Source: Desulfarculales bacterium UBA702 (GTDB lineage: Bacteria > Desulfobacterota > Syntrophobacteria > Syntrophobacterales > Syntrophobacteraceae). Taken from it: a stretch of 64,000 nucleotides of DNA. The position numbers were made by a program, and so were the translations under genes. The stretch is taken from NCBI GenBank assembly GCA_002298165.1, contig DBMI01000067.1, forward strand, positions 12,649-76,648, given 5' to 3'. The first letter of the stretch is position 1. Each line of letters opens with the position of its first letter. This document shows, in pieces, positions 44,924 through 53,728 of the stretch. Below the pieces are notes generated by a model, which had not been told where the DNA came from, ran no database searches, and saw only the letters and a program-made list of their open reading frames with translations.

Positions 44924-46069
44924 CTAGCGGCGGCATTTGCCAAGAATCGACCCCAATGATTTCAGAAAAAATTCGATTTCTTCCTCCGTGGTCGAATAGC
45001 CCGGCGAAACCCTCACCGAGCCTTCGGGAAAGGTCCCGAGGGTTCGGTGTGCAAGCGGCGCACAGTGCAACCCGGTTCTTACCGCTATTTCAAAAGCTTC
45101 ATCGAGAATGAAGCCGATATCCGTGGGGTTCATGGATCCTGCAACGAAAGAAACAGTCCCCGTGCCGCGTATGCATGGCGCGAGCACTCTAACGCCGCTG
45201 ATCTCGGATAACTTATTCTCCAGGATGGTGGCAAGCCCTATTTCGTGCTCCCTGATTCGATCGATACCCTCGCCAAGTATGAAGTCGATCCCGGCCGAAA
45301 GCCCGGCCAAACCTGGGAGGTTAGGAGTACCGCTTTCATAGCGGTCCGGACAGAACTCCGGCTGGTTGAAATCTTCGGAACGACTGCCGGTCCCACCCTC
45401 AATCAGCTGCGAAACTTCAAGGTCAGGCCTGACATAAAGCAATCCTACTCCTGCCGGGCCAAGAAGCGATTTGTGTCCTGAGCAGGCGACCATCCCGAGC
45501 CCCCTGGCTTCCGCCAAAATCGGCTGTACCCCCGCACTCTGGGCAGCATCCAGGAGCAGCGGCACATCATATCTGGCACAAATTTCAGCCGCCCTGTCCA
45601 GGGGCATCAGAGCCCCGTTGACGTTTGATGCGTGAACCATTACAGCCAGTGCTGGCTTTGTTGCCACGACCTTTTCGAGGGCCTTGATGTCGAGATCTTC
45701 GCACCTCCCACGGGGAACTATCTCATATGCAACCCCCAGCGTGGAAAGCTTTTCTAGCGGACGGACGACGGAATTGTGTTCCATTGCCGATATAATAACC
45801 CGATCGCCCGGATGCAGGAATCCTTTTAGTACAACGTTCAGGCTTTCAGTGGCATTTCCGGTAAATATCACCCTCTCGGGATTGGATACTCCGAGCACCT
45901 GTGCAGCCTTTGCCCTGCACTCGTTCATCAGCGACATTGCCTGACGGGCATGCAGGTGAGAGCCCCTCCCCGGAGAACCACCAACGCCACTGAGAGCGCC
46001 GGCAACAGCGGAGATCACCCCAGGAGGCTTCGGGAAGCTGGTAGCCGCATTATCCAAATAGACCGGCAT
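44924..46069 (-). CDS. Class V aminotransferase, cysteine desulfurase-like
   Basis: The 381-residue PLP enzyme belongs to the cysteine desulfurase/selenocysteine lyase family. YLDNAATSFPKPPGV is the N-terminus, SAMEHNSVVRPL follows, the PLP lysine is Lys200 in ACSGHKSLLGPAG, and the persulfide-forming Cys336 lies in RTGLHCAPLAHR. It resembles the TIGR01977 group (E. faecalis EF2568-like), some members of which sit with selenium-dependent enzyme genes. It could deliver sulfur or selenium; it overlaps fdhD by 20 bases, and FdhD itself needs a sulfurtransferase partner to activate formate dehydrogenase. No IscU is nearby. Confidence 0.82.
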   Translation of the reverse strand: MPVYLDNAATSFPKPPGVISAVAGALSGVGGSPGRGSHLHARQAMSLMNECRAKAAQVLGVSNPERVIFTGNATESLNVVLKGFLHPGDRVIISAMEHNSVVRPLEKLSTLGVAYEIVPRGRCEDLDIKALEKVVATKPALAVMVHASNVNGALMPLDRAAEICARYDVPLLLDAAQSAGVQPILAEARGLGMVACSGHKSLLGPAGVGLLYVRPDLEVSQLIEGGTGSRSEDFNQPEFCPDRYESGTPNLPGLAGLSAGIDFILGEGIDRIREHEIGLATILENKLSEISGVRVLAPCIRGTGTVSFVAGSMNPTDIGFILDEAFEIAVRTGLHCAPLAHRTLGTFPEGSVRVSPGYSTTEEEIEFFLKSLGSILGKCRR

Positions 46070-46880
46070 CTATTCTTTCCGAGCCGCTATACACGGTAAA
46101 CTTACCAGCCCTTGCATATCCGATCATTGTCACTCCAAGAGAAGCGGCAAGCTCGACAGCGAGACTCGTTGCCGTGTTGCGGCTGATCAGTATCGGTATA
46201 TTGACCTTGGCGGCCTTAATCAACATCTCGGAGGTAAGCCTTCCGGTTGTTATCAGCATCTTGTCATCAAGAGAAATACCCTTTAGGAAAACATGGCCGA
46301 CAATCATGTCCACGGCATTGTGGCGGCCAATATCATCCCTGAAGAGTAGAATCTGCTCAACCGACGCGAGCGCGGTGTTATGGACACCGTGAGTGCGGCG
46401 GTAGGTTTCACTAAGACGGTTTAGGTCCTCGACGCGATCCAGCACATAGCGCGGCGATACGCGAAGATTGCTCTTCACGGGACGACTGAGCAGCGCGTCG
46501 AGTGAGTAATAAAAAAGAGATCCCTTGCCACACCCCGATGAAATCGTTCGCTTCTGCCACAGTCGCTCTGTTAGCCCGGATTTCCCTTCGGCAGTCAATT
46601 CCACCCTGCCGGCAGCCTCATCTATATGCATTTTCTGAATTTCATCGGGCGCTGCGATAAAGCCCTCGGAGTAGAAAAATCCAGCGGCAAGCTCACCGAG
46701 ATGATGGCCGGCGCACAGAAGAGTAACGACTTCACGGCCATTAAAATACAGGGTTACCGGTTTTTCCCTGATAACCCACTGGGTCTCGTCGCTCCTGAAA
46801 CCATCCCTGTCATAGATCTCCACAGCTGCCGCGGAGACCTGCTCGGAAGCGGAGACATCGGAGTAATCGGGAGTTTTCAT
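46050..46880 (-). CDS. fdhD: Formate dehydrogenase accessory sulfurtransferase FdhD
   Basis: FdhD (276 residues) transfers sulfur from a cysteine desulfurase to the molybdenum or tungsten cofactor of formate dehydrogenase. VTLYFNGREVVTLLCAGHH, DDIGRHNAVDMIVGH and TTGRLTSEMLIKAAK with ISRNTATSLAVELA are conserved. The active loop reads ISSGCGKGS with a single Cys117 rather than the two-cysteine CxxC of the E. coli protein. It precedes and overlaps the desulfurase-like gene. No formate dehydrogenase gene is in the window. Confidence 0.92.
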   Translation of the reverse strand: MKTPDYSDVSASEQVSAAAVEIYDRDGFRSDETQWVIREKPVTLYFNGREVVTLLCAGHHLGELAAGFFYSEGFIAAPDEIQKMHIDEAAGRVELTAEGKSGLTERLWQKRTISSGCGKGSLFYYSLDALLSRPVKSNLRVSPRYVLDRVEDLNRLSETYRRTHGVHNTALASVEQILLFRDDIGRHNAVDMIVGHVFLKGISLDDKMLITTGRLTSEMLIKAAKVNIPILISRNTATSLAVELAASLGVTMIGYARAGKFTVYSGSERIDAGLFG

Positions 46881-46927
46881 CTGCGATATCGGCCTTAGGT
46901 TACTCTAATACGTACCTGGAGAATATA

Positions 46928-47380
46928 TTATAGCCGTCCCCGCAAGTATTCGGAATAGTCGGATAAAATGCGGGCGTGATCAAAAGCTAATTTTTCCGGC
47001 AGGTCATCGAGGGGAAATATCCCTATATCCTCGGCATCATCGGCGGCCCGCGGAGTACCCTTGCCCTTTCCCGTAAATACAACGCTAACCGTGTGGTGTC
47101 TGGGGTCCCTTTCAGGGTCTGAATAGGCATGGAACTGCTCTAGATCGAGGACATCCATGCCTGTCTCCTCCCTGGCTTCTCTCAGCACAGCTTCCTCGAG
47201 AGTTTCACCGTAATCGACAAAACCTCCGGGAAGTGCCCAGCCGGGAGGGAAATTTTTGCGTTCAATCAGAACTATCCCCTGGCCCGGGATTTCTATAATG
47301 GCATCTACAGTGAGAAGGGGATTGCGGTAGACCTTTACGTCGGCTCCGCATTTGGGGCACTTAAGCGACTCGGTGCTCAT
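46928..47380 (-). CDS. Nudix hydrolase with N-terminal zinc ribbon
   Basis: From ATG 47380 the protein has 150 residues. A short zinc-ribbon half (LKCPKCGADVKVY) precedes a Nudix domain with a complete box: GGFVDYGETLEEAVLREAREETGMD. This family hydrolyses nucleoside diphosphates linked to other moieties; ADP-ribose is a common substrate for this subfamily. GGAGGG immediately upstream favours ATG 47380 over the ATG at 47392, which lies in the ribosome site itself. Confidence 0.88.
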   Translation of the reverse strand: MSTESLKCPKCGADVKVYRNPLLTVDAIIEIPGQGIVLIERKNFPPGWALPGGFVDYGETLEEAVLREAREETGMDVLDLEQFHAYSDPERDPRHHTVSVVFTGKGKGTPRAADDAEDIGIFPLDDLPEKLAFDHARILSDYSEYLRGRL

Positions 47381-47415
47381 AAATCCCTCCATTCACGAAA
47401 GTCTTACCAGGATCA

Positions 47416-48693
47416 TCATTTTCGCATCAGAACATGTTCCAGCAGCAAAACGGAAATAATCCCAAAGGTCAATCCGTTTCCAGCGAACACTTGCAGTACC
47501 TGCGGCAGGTTCCCAAGCAGTCCCTGGGGCACGAATCCAATCAGGGTTCCAAGCAGCACCGGAAGTCCAACGACATAATAGTCGCGCTGCTCCATGCCTC
47601 CTTTCGAAATTATCGAAAGAGCGGCCCCGATCTGCACGCCCATCGCCGCGCATAACGCGGCTCCAACCACGGGCGGCGGGACCATGGCGAGCAGCGCTGC
47701 AAACGGCGGGATGAAAGCAGCGATCATCATGAGAATTCCGCTGTAAGCTACCGCGAACCTGCTGGCCACGCGATTTGTCAAAACAACTCCTGGGCTAAGA
47801 GAAAAGCTTACTGTCCCGATTATTCCCATGATAGCGCACACAAGGCCCCCAACACCGTTTATCAGGAGCCCCATAGGGATTGATCGTTCCAGTCGATCCC
47901 TGCTTGTAACATTTGCTATTGCCTGAATGCTCCCGACACTGTTTACCACTACCGCAACGTAAGAGACAGCAAAAGCAATAATTGCCGGCAGGGACAGTAT
48001 GGGTCTGTACGGGATAAAATCCGAAGGCACCGAGAGCCACGAGGTTTCATGCAGGGTTTTCATTTCGGGGAGTTCGAGCGCGTAAAACACTCCAGTACCG
48101 ATCAAAATACCAATCAAAAGCGATATGGTTTTAAGAAATCCTCTCAGCCTGTAGCCCAGAGTTGCTATAAGCAGCACCAGCACGATACTCACAAGGAACT
48201 TGACTGCGCTTGCACCTGCCGAACCCGTTGCGCCGGACATAAGCCGCGAGAGATAAGGCAGGATTGTGAGCGCGATCAGCATAAGGATCACTCCCACAAC
48301 ATTCGGAGTCATGATGGGGATAATTCTTCTGGGCTTTACAACCAGAACAGCCAAAATCAGCAGTAGGGATCCCAGAACCGCTCCCCCCTGTATTGCTGGA
48401 ATGCCGTAAGGGGCGAGAATGAGAAAAGTCAGAAGCAGGGCGGTGGAGGGTCCGTCGATTACCGGATACCTGTGTCCCCAAAGGCATTGGACAACTGTAA
48501 AAAAGCCGGATGTAAGGAGTGTAAGCTGAAAGAATCTGAGTTCCAGGGCAGGCTCAAGCCGCAGTACCTTCGATACCAGTGCGGCCGATGTGATAAAAAT
48601 GGGGAACATGATGACCGACCATTGCAGGGCGTAGAGAATACCGTTGCGGAGAGGAGGCCTGTCATCTATGTCGTATATGTACGATGGCTCCAT
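47416..48693 (-). CDS. Nucleobase:cation symporter (NCS2 family permease)
   Basis: A 425-residue membrane protein with about 12 to 14 hydrophobic segments. YALQWSVIMFPIFITSAALV near the N-terminus and the conserved region SVGSIQAIANVTSRD, then NGVGGLVCAIMGIIGTVSFS and GVVLTNRVASRFAV, are of the uracil/xanthine permease type. It probably imports uracil or a purine by proton symport. The start is likely ATG 48693; the frame to TTG 48720 would overlap prs. prs ends ten bases upstream, which fits a nucleotide-salvage unit since PRPP is the co-substrate of phosphoribosyltransferases. Confidence 0.87.
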   Translation of the reverse strand: MEPSYIYDIDDRPPLRNGILYALQWSVIMFPIFITSAALVSKVLRLEPALELRFFQLTLLTSGFFTVVQCLWGHRYPVIDGPSTALLLTFLILAPYGIPAIQGGAVLGSLLLILAVLVVKPRRIIPIMTPNVVGVILMLIALTILPYLSRLMSGATGSAGASAVKFLVSIVLVLLIATLGYRLRGFLKTISLLIGILIGTGVFYALELPEMKTLHETSWLSVPSDFIPYRPILSLPAIIAFAVSYVAVVVNSVGSIQAIANVTSRDRLERSIPMGLLINGVGGLVCAIMGIIGTVSFSLSPGVVLTNRVASRFAVAYSGILMMIAAFIPPFAALLAMVPPPVVGAALCAAMGVQIGAALSIISKGGMEQRDYYVVGLPVLLGTLIGFVPQGLLGNLPQVLQVFAGNGLTFGIISVLLLEHVLMRK

Positions 48694-48703
48694 GAGGATC
48701 GCA

Positions 48704-49657
48704 TCAATGCAGTATCTCAAAAAGCGTGCTGATGGAATCCTCGTTATGGATGCTTCTTATTGCGGCAGCGAAAAGCTTTGCGGCTGAGACACATTTGATT
48801 TTTGAACACTGGGCGGCTTCTGACCGGACGGGGAGAGTGTCGGTTACAATCAGCTTGCTCAGGCTGCTCTTTTCAATCCTCTCGATAGCGGGCCCGGACA
48901 AAATTGCATGCGTGACACAACAGCAAACCGAGGTCGCACCTCTGTCGAGCAAGGTTCTGGTTGCCTCGACCAGCGTTCCTGCAGTGTCTACCATGTCATC
49001 GAGTATGATTGCGGATTTACCTTCGACTTCGCCAATGATGTTCAGCGCCTCTGCCTGGTTTGGTTCAGCACGGCGCTTATCGATCATGGCAAGCCCCGAC
49101 TTTAGCAGCTTTGCATAAGCCCTGGCGCGTGGAACACCGCCGGCATCCGGTGAAACAATAACTATGTCCCTGCCGAAATGCTCTTTGATGAAAGGAAGCA
49201 GGATAGGTGACGCGTAGAGATTATCGACCGGAACATCAAAAAACCCCTGTATCTGCCCGGCATGTAAGTCCATGGTCACAATCCGGTGGGCCCCTACACG
49301 CGTGATGAGATCGGCGACAAGACGGGCGGTGATAGGAACGCGAGGCTTATTTTTCCGGTCCTGGCGAGCGTAGGCATAATAGGGCATAACGGCGGTTATC
49401 CTGCGGGCGGACGCTCGTTTGAAAGCGTCGATCATTACCAGCAGTTCCATCAGGTGGTCGTTAACAGGCACCGCCCCGCTCTGAATTACAAAGACATCGG
49501 CCCCTCGAACATTTTCGCCAATTTCAACCCTGATTTCACCGTCGCTGAACCTGCCCACCAGCGCCTTGCCTAGAGGGATTTCCAAAATATCGCAGATCCT
49601 GTTGGACAACTCCGGATTGCTGTTGCCCGCAAAAACCTTCATTCCATACACAGCCAT
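48704..49657 (-). CDS. prs: Ribose-phosphate pyrophosphokinase
   Basis: Prs (317 residues) makes PRPP from ribose 5-phosphate and ATP. MKVFAGNSNPELSNRICDIL, DVFVIQSGAVPVNDHLMELL, YYAYARQDRKNKPRVPI with catalytic residues, MDLHAGQIQGFFDVPVDNL, VSPDAGGVPRARAYA and ILDDMVDTAGTL (PRPP loop) are signatures. The candidate -10 box TATACT on the minus strand at 49775-49770 lies about 110 bases upstream. Confidence 0.96.
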   Translation of the reverse strand: MAVYGMKVFAGNSNPELSNRICDILEIPLGKALVGRFSDGEIRVEIGENVRGADVFVIQSGAVPVNDHLMELLVMIDAFKRASARRITAVMPYYAYARQDRKNKPRVPITARLVADLITRVGAHRIVTMDLHAGQIQGFFDVPVDNLYASPILLPFIKEHFGRDIVIVSPDAGGVPRARAYAKLLKSGLAMIDKRRAEPNQAEALNIIGEVEGKSAIILDDMVDTAGTLVEATRTLLDRGATSVCCCVTHAILSGPAIERIEKSSLSKLIVTDTLPVRSEAAQCSKIKCVSAAKLFAAAIRSIHNEDSISTLFEILH

Positions 49658-49769
49658 ACTTCTCTTCCCTCAATCCTTCGCGAAATTTAGAAGCGGGCGC
49701 AAAAAAGAAAAGGCGCGGCCCCCCTGTTTAAAATGCAGCCATCAATGTCCTTAGGGATGACAACTAAAT

Positions 49770-49775
49770 AGTATA
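49770..49775 (-). promoter_or_regulatory. Possible -10 element of prs
   Basis: The minus strand reads GGCTATACTAT, containing TATACT at 49775-49770. No good -35 element is visible at the expected distance. It is about 110 bases before the prs start. Confidence 0.25.
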
Positions 49776-49944
49776 GCCGGAATGCCAAAGCAAATATTTT
49801 TCACCGTTCGAACCAGGCGGCTGATGTCAGGAGTCCCTCTAAAAAGCTGTCCACCCGAGGTCGTTCTATTGAGCATTTAGCAACGGAATGAGCACTCAAC
49901 GTATAACCCACAACCTGCTAAGCAAAACTCATTTTAGAGCGAGC

Positions 49945-50691
49945 TTAAATGTTCTCGATTTCCTCGTGGAAAAAGCAGTAACCCTCGTGCCCCGGCCAAT
50001 AAAGGAATCGGTGGCAATGAGGGCATTGCATAATATCCTCATCGCGCTGGAGTTCGATAAATTTTTGGGGCGGAATATTCATGTGGCAAACCTGGCAGAC
50101 CCCGCTCTCAACCGAGGAAACAGCAATCCCGGCCTGCTTGAAGAGGAGGAAATCCATTTTTTTGAGCAGGTCCTGCTCGATGCGCCGCCGCACACCCTCT
50201 CGAATCTCTTCGAGACGGTCGAGTCGTCCCTTTACTTTGTCGGCCTGCTCCTGAAGAACTGCCTTATCTTTCTCAAGCGCCTCGCGCCTTGCAGCGACTT
50301 CCTTTTCCTGGTCCTGCAACTCCCGTCCGAGAGTCTCGATCTTTTCCATCAATTCGAGTGCGCTGTCCTCATTCCGGGCGACTTCTTTTCTGGTCTCGTC
50401 CATTTCCTTGATGATCGCCTGGTATTCCTTGTTTGTTTTTACCTCGGATTGCCTGCTTCTTTGCCGAGCCAGGCGAGCCTCGAGATCGGTTATAGCCTGT
50501 TCAAGCGCCTTGTGCATTTTTCTGGCATTTTCCTGCTCAGATTTCTTCAACAGGAACTCACTCTCGAAGACTTCGAATTCCCTCTCAAGCTCGGATATGC
50601 GCAGGGGGGTCTCTTCGGACTCCCTGACCAACTGGTTTTTTTTGTCTTCGATTTTCTGATATTCAATCAGACACTTAAGCTGGTCCAGCAA
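49945..50691 (-). CDS. Coiled-coil protein with C-terminal zinc ribbon
   Basis: The 248-residue protein is a long antiparallel coiled coil (about residues 1-190, rich in Glu, Lys, Arg and Leu) followed by a C4 zinc ribbon (VCQVCHMNIPP ... CPHCHRFLYW). It matches the CT398-like zinc-ribbon family found beside Nif3-like genes in many bacteria, as here (the Nif3-like gene ends 57 bases upstream). The molecular role is not established. The start is TTG 50691 with GGAGG five bases upstream. Confidence 0.88.
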   Translation of the reverse strand: MLDQLKCLIEYQKIEDKKNQLVRESEETPLRISELEREFEVFESEFLLKKSEQENARKMHKALEQAITDLEARLARQRSRQSEVKTNKEYQAIIKEMDETRKEVARNEDSALELMEKIETLGRELQDQEKEVAARREALEKDKAVLQEQADKVKGRLDRLEEIREGVRRRIEQDLLKKMDFLLFKQAGIAVSSVESGVCQVCHMNIPPQKFIELQRDEDIMQCPHCHRFLYWPGHEGYCFFHEEIENI

Positions 50692-50748
50692 TGCAACCTC
50701 CAGTTAATGTGCGGCATCAACATCTCCGCGTTTGGTTTTCTAATCCAC

Positions 50749-51561
50749 TTACCTTATGGTGCGAAATGGGTCCTTTTCGGTCCTTGAAACGAGTGATTCG
50801 AGCGTACTGCCTTCTTCGATGGCCCTCGAGGCCAGAAAAGCGGCAATCGGTTCGAGCACAAGTATCTCGGATGCAAAATGGCCCACGTCGATTATGGCAA
50901 GTCCGTATTCCTCAGCGAGTTTGGCGTCGTGATACTTTATGTCGCCCGTGATATAGACGTCCGCCCCAGCCGAAACAACATCACCAATCAAGCTCGCGCC
51001 ACTACCGGTGCAGATGGCAGTCCTTAAAAGGGGTTTATCCAGATCACCCACTATTTTTACATTGCAGCCGAGCGAGTCGTTCAATTGCCTGGCAAGCTCA
51101 CCCACATTCATTTCAGCGGGGAGTTTGCCTATCAGGCCTATTCCCATGTACCGTGATTCGTCGGACAAATTGGCATCCGCCTCGATTGGCGAAACACCTT
51201 CGAGTCCGAGCAGATCCTGTAACCGACCGTTCGTGCCTCCACGCGCGGCATCCACATTCGTATGCGCGGCAATGATATTAATCCCGGAAACGATTGCCTC
51301 GGCAATCAAGTTCCCCGGCCATGAATCGGTTCGCAGGTTCTGAATGGGCCGAAAGAGAAGAGGATGATGGGTGACAAGGCACTGACACCCAAGTTTCTTT
51401 GCCTCGCCGAGAACATCCGAGCCGGCATCTAGTGCAACCAGCACTCGCCCAACAAGTGCCTCCGGATTTCCGACCTGTAGACCAGAATTGTCCCACGACC
51501 GCGCGAACCTGAAAGGTGCCCAGGAGTCAATCCAGTCAATGATTTGTCGGACCCGAACCAT
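50749..51561 (-). CDS. Nif3-like dinuclear metal center protein
   Basis: A 270-residue protein of the NIF3 family (annotated by some as GTP cyclohydrolase I type 2). Metal-binding segments are WDNSGLQVGNPE, VTHHPLLFRPI, AAHTNVDAA, VYITGDIKYHDA and IIDVGHFASE. It lacks the extra internal domain of longer relatives. The family forms toroidal hexamers with two metal ions per subunit; function is still unclear, though pairing with the zinc-ribbon coiled-coil gene is conserved. Confidence 0.9.
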   Translation of the reverse strand: MVRVRQIIDWIDSWAPFRFARSWDNSGLQVGNPEALVGRVLVALDAGSDVLGEAKKLGCQCLVTHHPLLFRPIQNLRTDSWPGNLIAEAIVSGINIIAAHTNVDAARGGTNGRLQDLLGLEGVSPIEADANLSDESRYMGIGLIGKLPAEMNVGELARQLNDSLGCNVKIVGDLDKPLLRTAICTGSGASLIGDVVSAGADVYITGDIKYHDAKLAEEYGLAIIDVGHFASEILVLEPIAAFLASRAIEEGSTLESLVSRTEKDPFRTIR

Positions 51562-51587
51562 CTGCTTTCGTCCTGTCCTTAAAAGAT

Positions 51588-51623
51588 GAGGGGTGCTCCT
51601 TTCGGAACACCCCTCTATTTTTT
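51588..51623. terminator. Bidirectional intrinsic terminator between Nif3-like gene and tRNA
   Basis: GAGGGGTG (51588-51595) pairs with CACCCCTC (51608-51615), extended by TCC/GGA after one mismatch, around loop TTTC. On the plus strand it is followed by TATTTTTTAT. On the minus strand ATCTTTT follows, so it can end the tRNA transcript before the Nif3-like gene. Confidence 0.7.
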
Positions 51624-51744
51624 ATGCCGGCGCCTTCGTACCCGGATTCCGGGTAAGGCCCGGTTCTTTTCTGCAGCGATTAGAAAATGCGTATAACCTC
51701 ATGCAACATCCGTAAGAAATCGGTAAAATCTAGTCCTTCACGAG

Positions 51745-51818
51745 TGGGCCCACCTGGGGTCGAACCAGGGACCTGCCGGTTATGAGCCGGATGCTCTACC
51801 AAACTGAGCTATGGGCCC
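51745..51818 (-). tRNA. tRNA with CAU anticodon (tRNA-Met, or Ile2)
   Basis: A 74-base cloverleaf on the minus strand. The acceptor arms GGGCCCA (51818-51812) and TGGGCCC (51752-51746) pair perfectly, followed by discriminator A; CCA is not encoded. The D arm is GCTCAGTTTGGTAGAGC, the anticodon loop CTCATAA, and the T arm CCTGGTTCGACCCCAGG. The first base pair of the anticodon stem is a T-C mismatch. CAU may be elongator Met or lysidine-modified Ile2; the lack of the initiator-type C1-A72 mismatch and G-C run argues against fMet. Confidence 0.9.
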
Positions 51819-51937
51819 CCCTCCTAACGGACGAATTTTAAGTATAAATGCGCGGCTTTAAAAGTGTCAAGCCATTTCCATGCTGATTACCGGCTTGCAT
51901 CCCTCGTACTCTACGCTGCAACATGATTTCCTGCCTC

Positions 51938-53728
51938 TCAGGTCTCGATGAAGCTTTTTAGCTCCTTGCGCCTGCTTGGATGTCGAAGCTTCCGCAATGC
52001 TTTTGCCTCAATCTGCCTTATGCGTTCGCGCGTAACTGTGAAATCCTGTCCCACTTCTTCGAGTGTATGATCTGCTTTTTCACCGATCCCAAAGCGCATC
52101 CGCAAAACTTTTTCCTCGCGCGGCGTGAGAGTCGCCAGGGCCTTCCTGGTCTGCTCGCTGAGGTTTAAGTTGATCACGGCATCAACCGGGGAAGCTACCC
52201 TTTTATCCTCGATGAAATCACCCAGATGGCTGTCTTCTTCCTCGCCAATAGGAGTCTCCAGGCTTATGGGTTCCTTGGCGATTTTTAGCACCTTGCGCAC
52301 CTTGTCCACCGGAAATTCCATCTTCTCCGCGATTTCCTCGGGCACCGGCTCGCGCCCGAGTTCCTGTACCAAATAGCGGGAGGTGCGTATCAGCTTATTG
52401 ATAGTTTCGATCATGTGAACGGGAATGCGGATTGTACGCGCCTGATCGGCTATAGCGCGCGTAATCGCCTGCCGAATCCACCATGTGGCGTAGGTGCTGA
52501 ATTTATACCCACGCTGGTATTCAAATTTATCAACCGCTTTCATCAGACCGATATTTCCTTCCTGGATCAAGTCAAGGAACTGGAGTCCGCGGTTGGTATA
52601 TTTTTTCGCAATGCTTACCACGAGGCGCAGGTTCGCCTCGATAAGCTCACTTTTAGCCAGCTTTGCCCTGATTGCCCCGTCCTTTACCCGGCTGAGAATC
52701 TGACGCAAAGATTTCGAATCCATCTTTGCTTCCATTTCAAGCCCGGCGATCCGTTCCCGTGCATCTTTTGAGCGATTAAAAAACGTCTCGATTTCTTTTT
52801 CCCCAAACTTGCTGCCGGTGGCAAACTCCCTCATCTTTTCAATATCGCCGGTTTCGATAACAGCCTTAAGCTCAGTCACATTTTTATTTCCAAGCCGTGC
52901 CGCGCAGTCTCTGAGAGTACGCTCCGATTCTTCGATGGTCAAAAGATGCATTGTGAGTTTATCAATGATGCTGTCGATATGGCGACGGCTAAGCTGAAGG
53001 CCCTTCAACAGGTTTACAATCTGGTCTTTATTCTGCTGCACCTGGTTTTTAAGCTCGAATTCATTTTCAGGATCGAGGCTCTCACCGAGCAGGGTCACCT
53101 GCATTGTTTTGTTTTGTTCATCGAGCCTCTGAACTTCTTCCAGGATCGAGATTATCCGCTGCTTATGGACCATCTCCTCTTCTTCGCTAATTTCCTCTTC
53201 CATTTCGCGGACGATGTCATTTAGACGATATGCCTCGTTTTCAAGCTTATCCCTGAGGCTCATTATCTCCCTGATACCAATCGAGGATTCCATTATTGCG
53301 TTGAAAATCTCACGCTCCCCGGCTTCTATCCTCTTGGCGATCTCGACCTCTCCGTCACGCGTGAGCAAAGAGACCTGCCCCATTTCACGCAGGTACATCT
53401 TAACCGGATCAGTCACACGGCTGGCCGAATCAGCCTCGAGCTGAAGTTCATCCTCTTCTTCCTCGATGAGACATTCCGGGTCGGTGGATGGGCCGCGCAC
53501 GACCTGCACCTGCTGCTCTGAATCAACAATTTCGATGTCCATTTCATCGAAAATCATCATCATGTCGTCCAGCTTGTCCGCTGTTACGATCTCTTCCGGC
53601 AGGGCTTCGTTTACCTCATCGAGGGTAAGATAGCCCTTCTCCTTGCCAGCCGCGATCAAGCGGTTCAGGTCATCGACTTCGGGCTTGTGCGCGGGTTCGC
53701 GCCTTTGCTTTGAATCCTTATCCGTCAT
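51938..53728 (-). CDS. rpoD: RNA polymerase primary sigma factor (sigma-70)
   Basis: From ATG 53728 the protein has 596 residues. Region 1.1 is acidic; region 1.2 is DPVKMYLREMGQVSLLTRDGEV. A non-conserved charged insert follows. Region 2 has LRLVVSIAKKYTNRGLQFLD and GYKFSTYATWWIRQAITRAI for -10 recognition. Region 3 is EPVPEEIAEKMEF, and region 4 ends LEEVGQDFTVTRERIRQIEA for -35 recognition. CAGGAGA is about ten bases before the chosen ATG. Its start overlaps the dnaG stop by 11 bases, the conserved macromolecular synthesis operon arrangement. Confidence 0.97.
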   Translation of the reverse strand: MTDKDSKQRREPAHKPEVDDLNRLIAAGKEKGYLTLDEVNEALPEEIVTADKLDDMMMIFDEMDIEIVDSEQQVQVVRGPSTDPECLIEEEEDELQLEADSASRVTDPVKMYLREMGQVSLLTRDGEVEIAKRIEAGEREIFNAIMESSIGIREIMSLRDKLENEAYRLNDIVREMEEEISEEEEMVHKQRIISILEEVQRLDEQNKTMQVTLLGESLDPENEFELKNQVQQNKDQIVNLLKGLQLSRRHIDSIIDKLTMHLLTIEESERTLRDCAARLGNKNVTELKAVIETGDIEKMREFATGSKFGEKEIETFFNRSKDARERIAGLEMEAKMDSKSLRQILSRVKDGAIRAKLAKSELIEANLRLVVSIAKKYTNRGLQFLDLIQEGNIGLMKAVDKFEYQRGYKFSTYATWWIRQAITRAIADQARTIRIPVHMIETINKLIRTSRYLVQELGREPVPEEIAEKMEFPVDKVRKVLKIAKEPISLETPIGEEEDSHLGDFIEDKRVASPVDAVINLNLSEQTRKALATLTPREEKVLRMRFGIGEKADHTLEEVGQDFTVTRERIRQIEAKALRKLRHPSRRKELKSFIET

